Shown piece after piece: positions 51,337 to 51,444 of a stretch of DNA of 51,444 nt. Source of the DNA: Actinoplanes cyaneus (GTDB lineage: Bacteria > Actinomycetota > Actinomycetes > Mycobacteriales > Micromonosporaceae). The notes below the pieces were generated by a model. It worked only from the letters and a program-made list of their open reading frames with translations, did not search any database and was not told the origin of the DNA. Every line of letters begins with the position of its first letter. Within the stretch, counting starts at the first letter, position 1. The position numbers were made by a program, and so were the translations under genes. The stretch is taken from the NCBI RefSeq assembly GCF_016862095.1, contig NZ_BOMH01000081.1, positions 1 to 51,444 of the forward strand. The letters run 5' to 3'.

Positions 51337-51432
51337 ATGGTGAATCTGAACAACGGCGGCACGGTCGACCTCGACGCGACCGCCGTCGCCGAACTCGCCC
51401 GCCGTGTCGCCGGTGTCGTCCTTTGCGGGTGA
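51337..51432 (+). CDS. Short hypothetical ORF, divergent from the methyltransferase
   Basis: 31 residues (MVNLNNGGTVDLDATAVAEL and 11 more) ending in stop 51432. It has no recognisable domain and no strong ribosome site. The coherent, non-repetitive sequence argues mildly for a real small protein; low confidence. Confidence 0.3.
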   Translation: MVNLNNGGTVDLDATAVAELARRVAGVVLCG

Positions 51433-51444
51433 GCGCACCCTGCT

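Noticed and set aside
1..51444. CRISPR arrays, rRNA genes, integrase with attachment sites
   Set aside because: I looked for regularly spaced repeats, rRNA-like conserved stretches and recombinase motifs and saw none; the only mobile-element trace is the IS5-family remnant.

Overview
The window is high-GC DNA with GTG/TTG starts, a SARP/AfsR-type regulator, a DUF574-type methyltransferase and a DUF3885 protein. All of this points to a filamentous actinobacterium; a member of the Micromonosporaceae (Actinoplanes-like) is my guess, which I cannot prove from the sequence alone. Two accessory regions lie side by side.

Left region (1-18 kb): a degenerate IS5-family insertion sequence (6-922) borders a run of genes that looks like a defence or conflict island. 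One direction holds a P-loop NTPase with a helical-repeat tail, a small winged-helix-like protein and a 1061-residue double-ATPase with a HerA/FtsK-like C-terminal half. Converging on it are a nucleoside phosphorylase/nucleosidase-fold protein with a Death-like/effector-associated tail, a small HEPN-like protein, a Rad50/RloC-like ATPase with a CxxC hook, and an AfsR-type SARP regulator. Then come a NERD-like protein, a membrane protein, a tiny secreted two-cysteine peptide, a Nudix/NrtR-type regulator and a frameshifted DUF3885 gene.

Right region (18-49.7 kb): a biosynthetic gene cluster for a glycosylated NRPS-PKS product that I cannot match to a known compound. It has one A-T-C NRPS, one A-T NRPS, one KS-AT-ACP PKS with a malonyl-type AT and no reductive domains, a type II thioesterase, a class III aminotransferase, an alpha/beta hydrolase and a NodB deacetylase. 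Oxidative tailoring comes from two Fe(II)/2-oxoglutarate dioxygenases (TauD-like, PhyH-like), an SDR, a P450, an F420-type LLM oxidoreductase and an alditol-oxidase-like flavoprotein. Sugar chemistry comes from four glycosyltransferases (GT2, GT-B/GT28-like, GT8, GT2) and a GalE. Export and self-protection come from a MATE pump, a Bcr/CflA MFS pump and an OtrA/TetM-like ribosomal protection protein, which suggests that the product acts on the ribosome.

The strongest signal is regulatory. Nearly every promoter region between 19.4 and 48.8 kb carries clusters of TTGCCA / TGGCAA boxes. They form TTGCCA-N4-TGGCAA palindromes or direct repeats stepped at about 10 or 20 bp. I see no similar arrays in the left region, so the boxes seem to mark the extent of one cluster-wide regulon. 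The best candidate reader is the HTH-TPR (XRE-type) regulator at 20703-21944, whose own upstream region carries the boxes; the SARP at 11-14 kb is the alternative. The right end (49.7-51.4 kb) holds a strong terminator, a gene-poor AT-richer stretch with repeated TGATCA, a DUF574-type methyltransferase and a doubtful small ORF.
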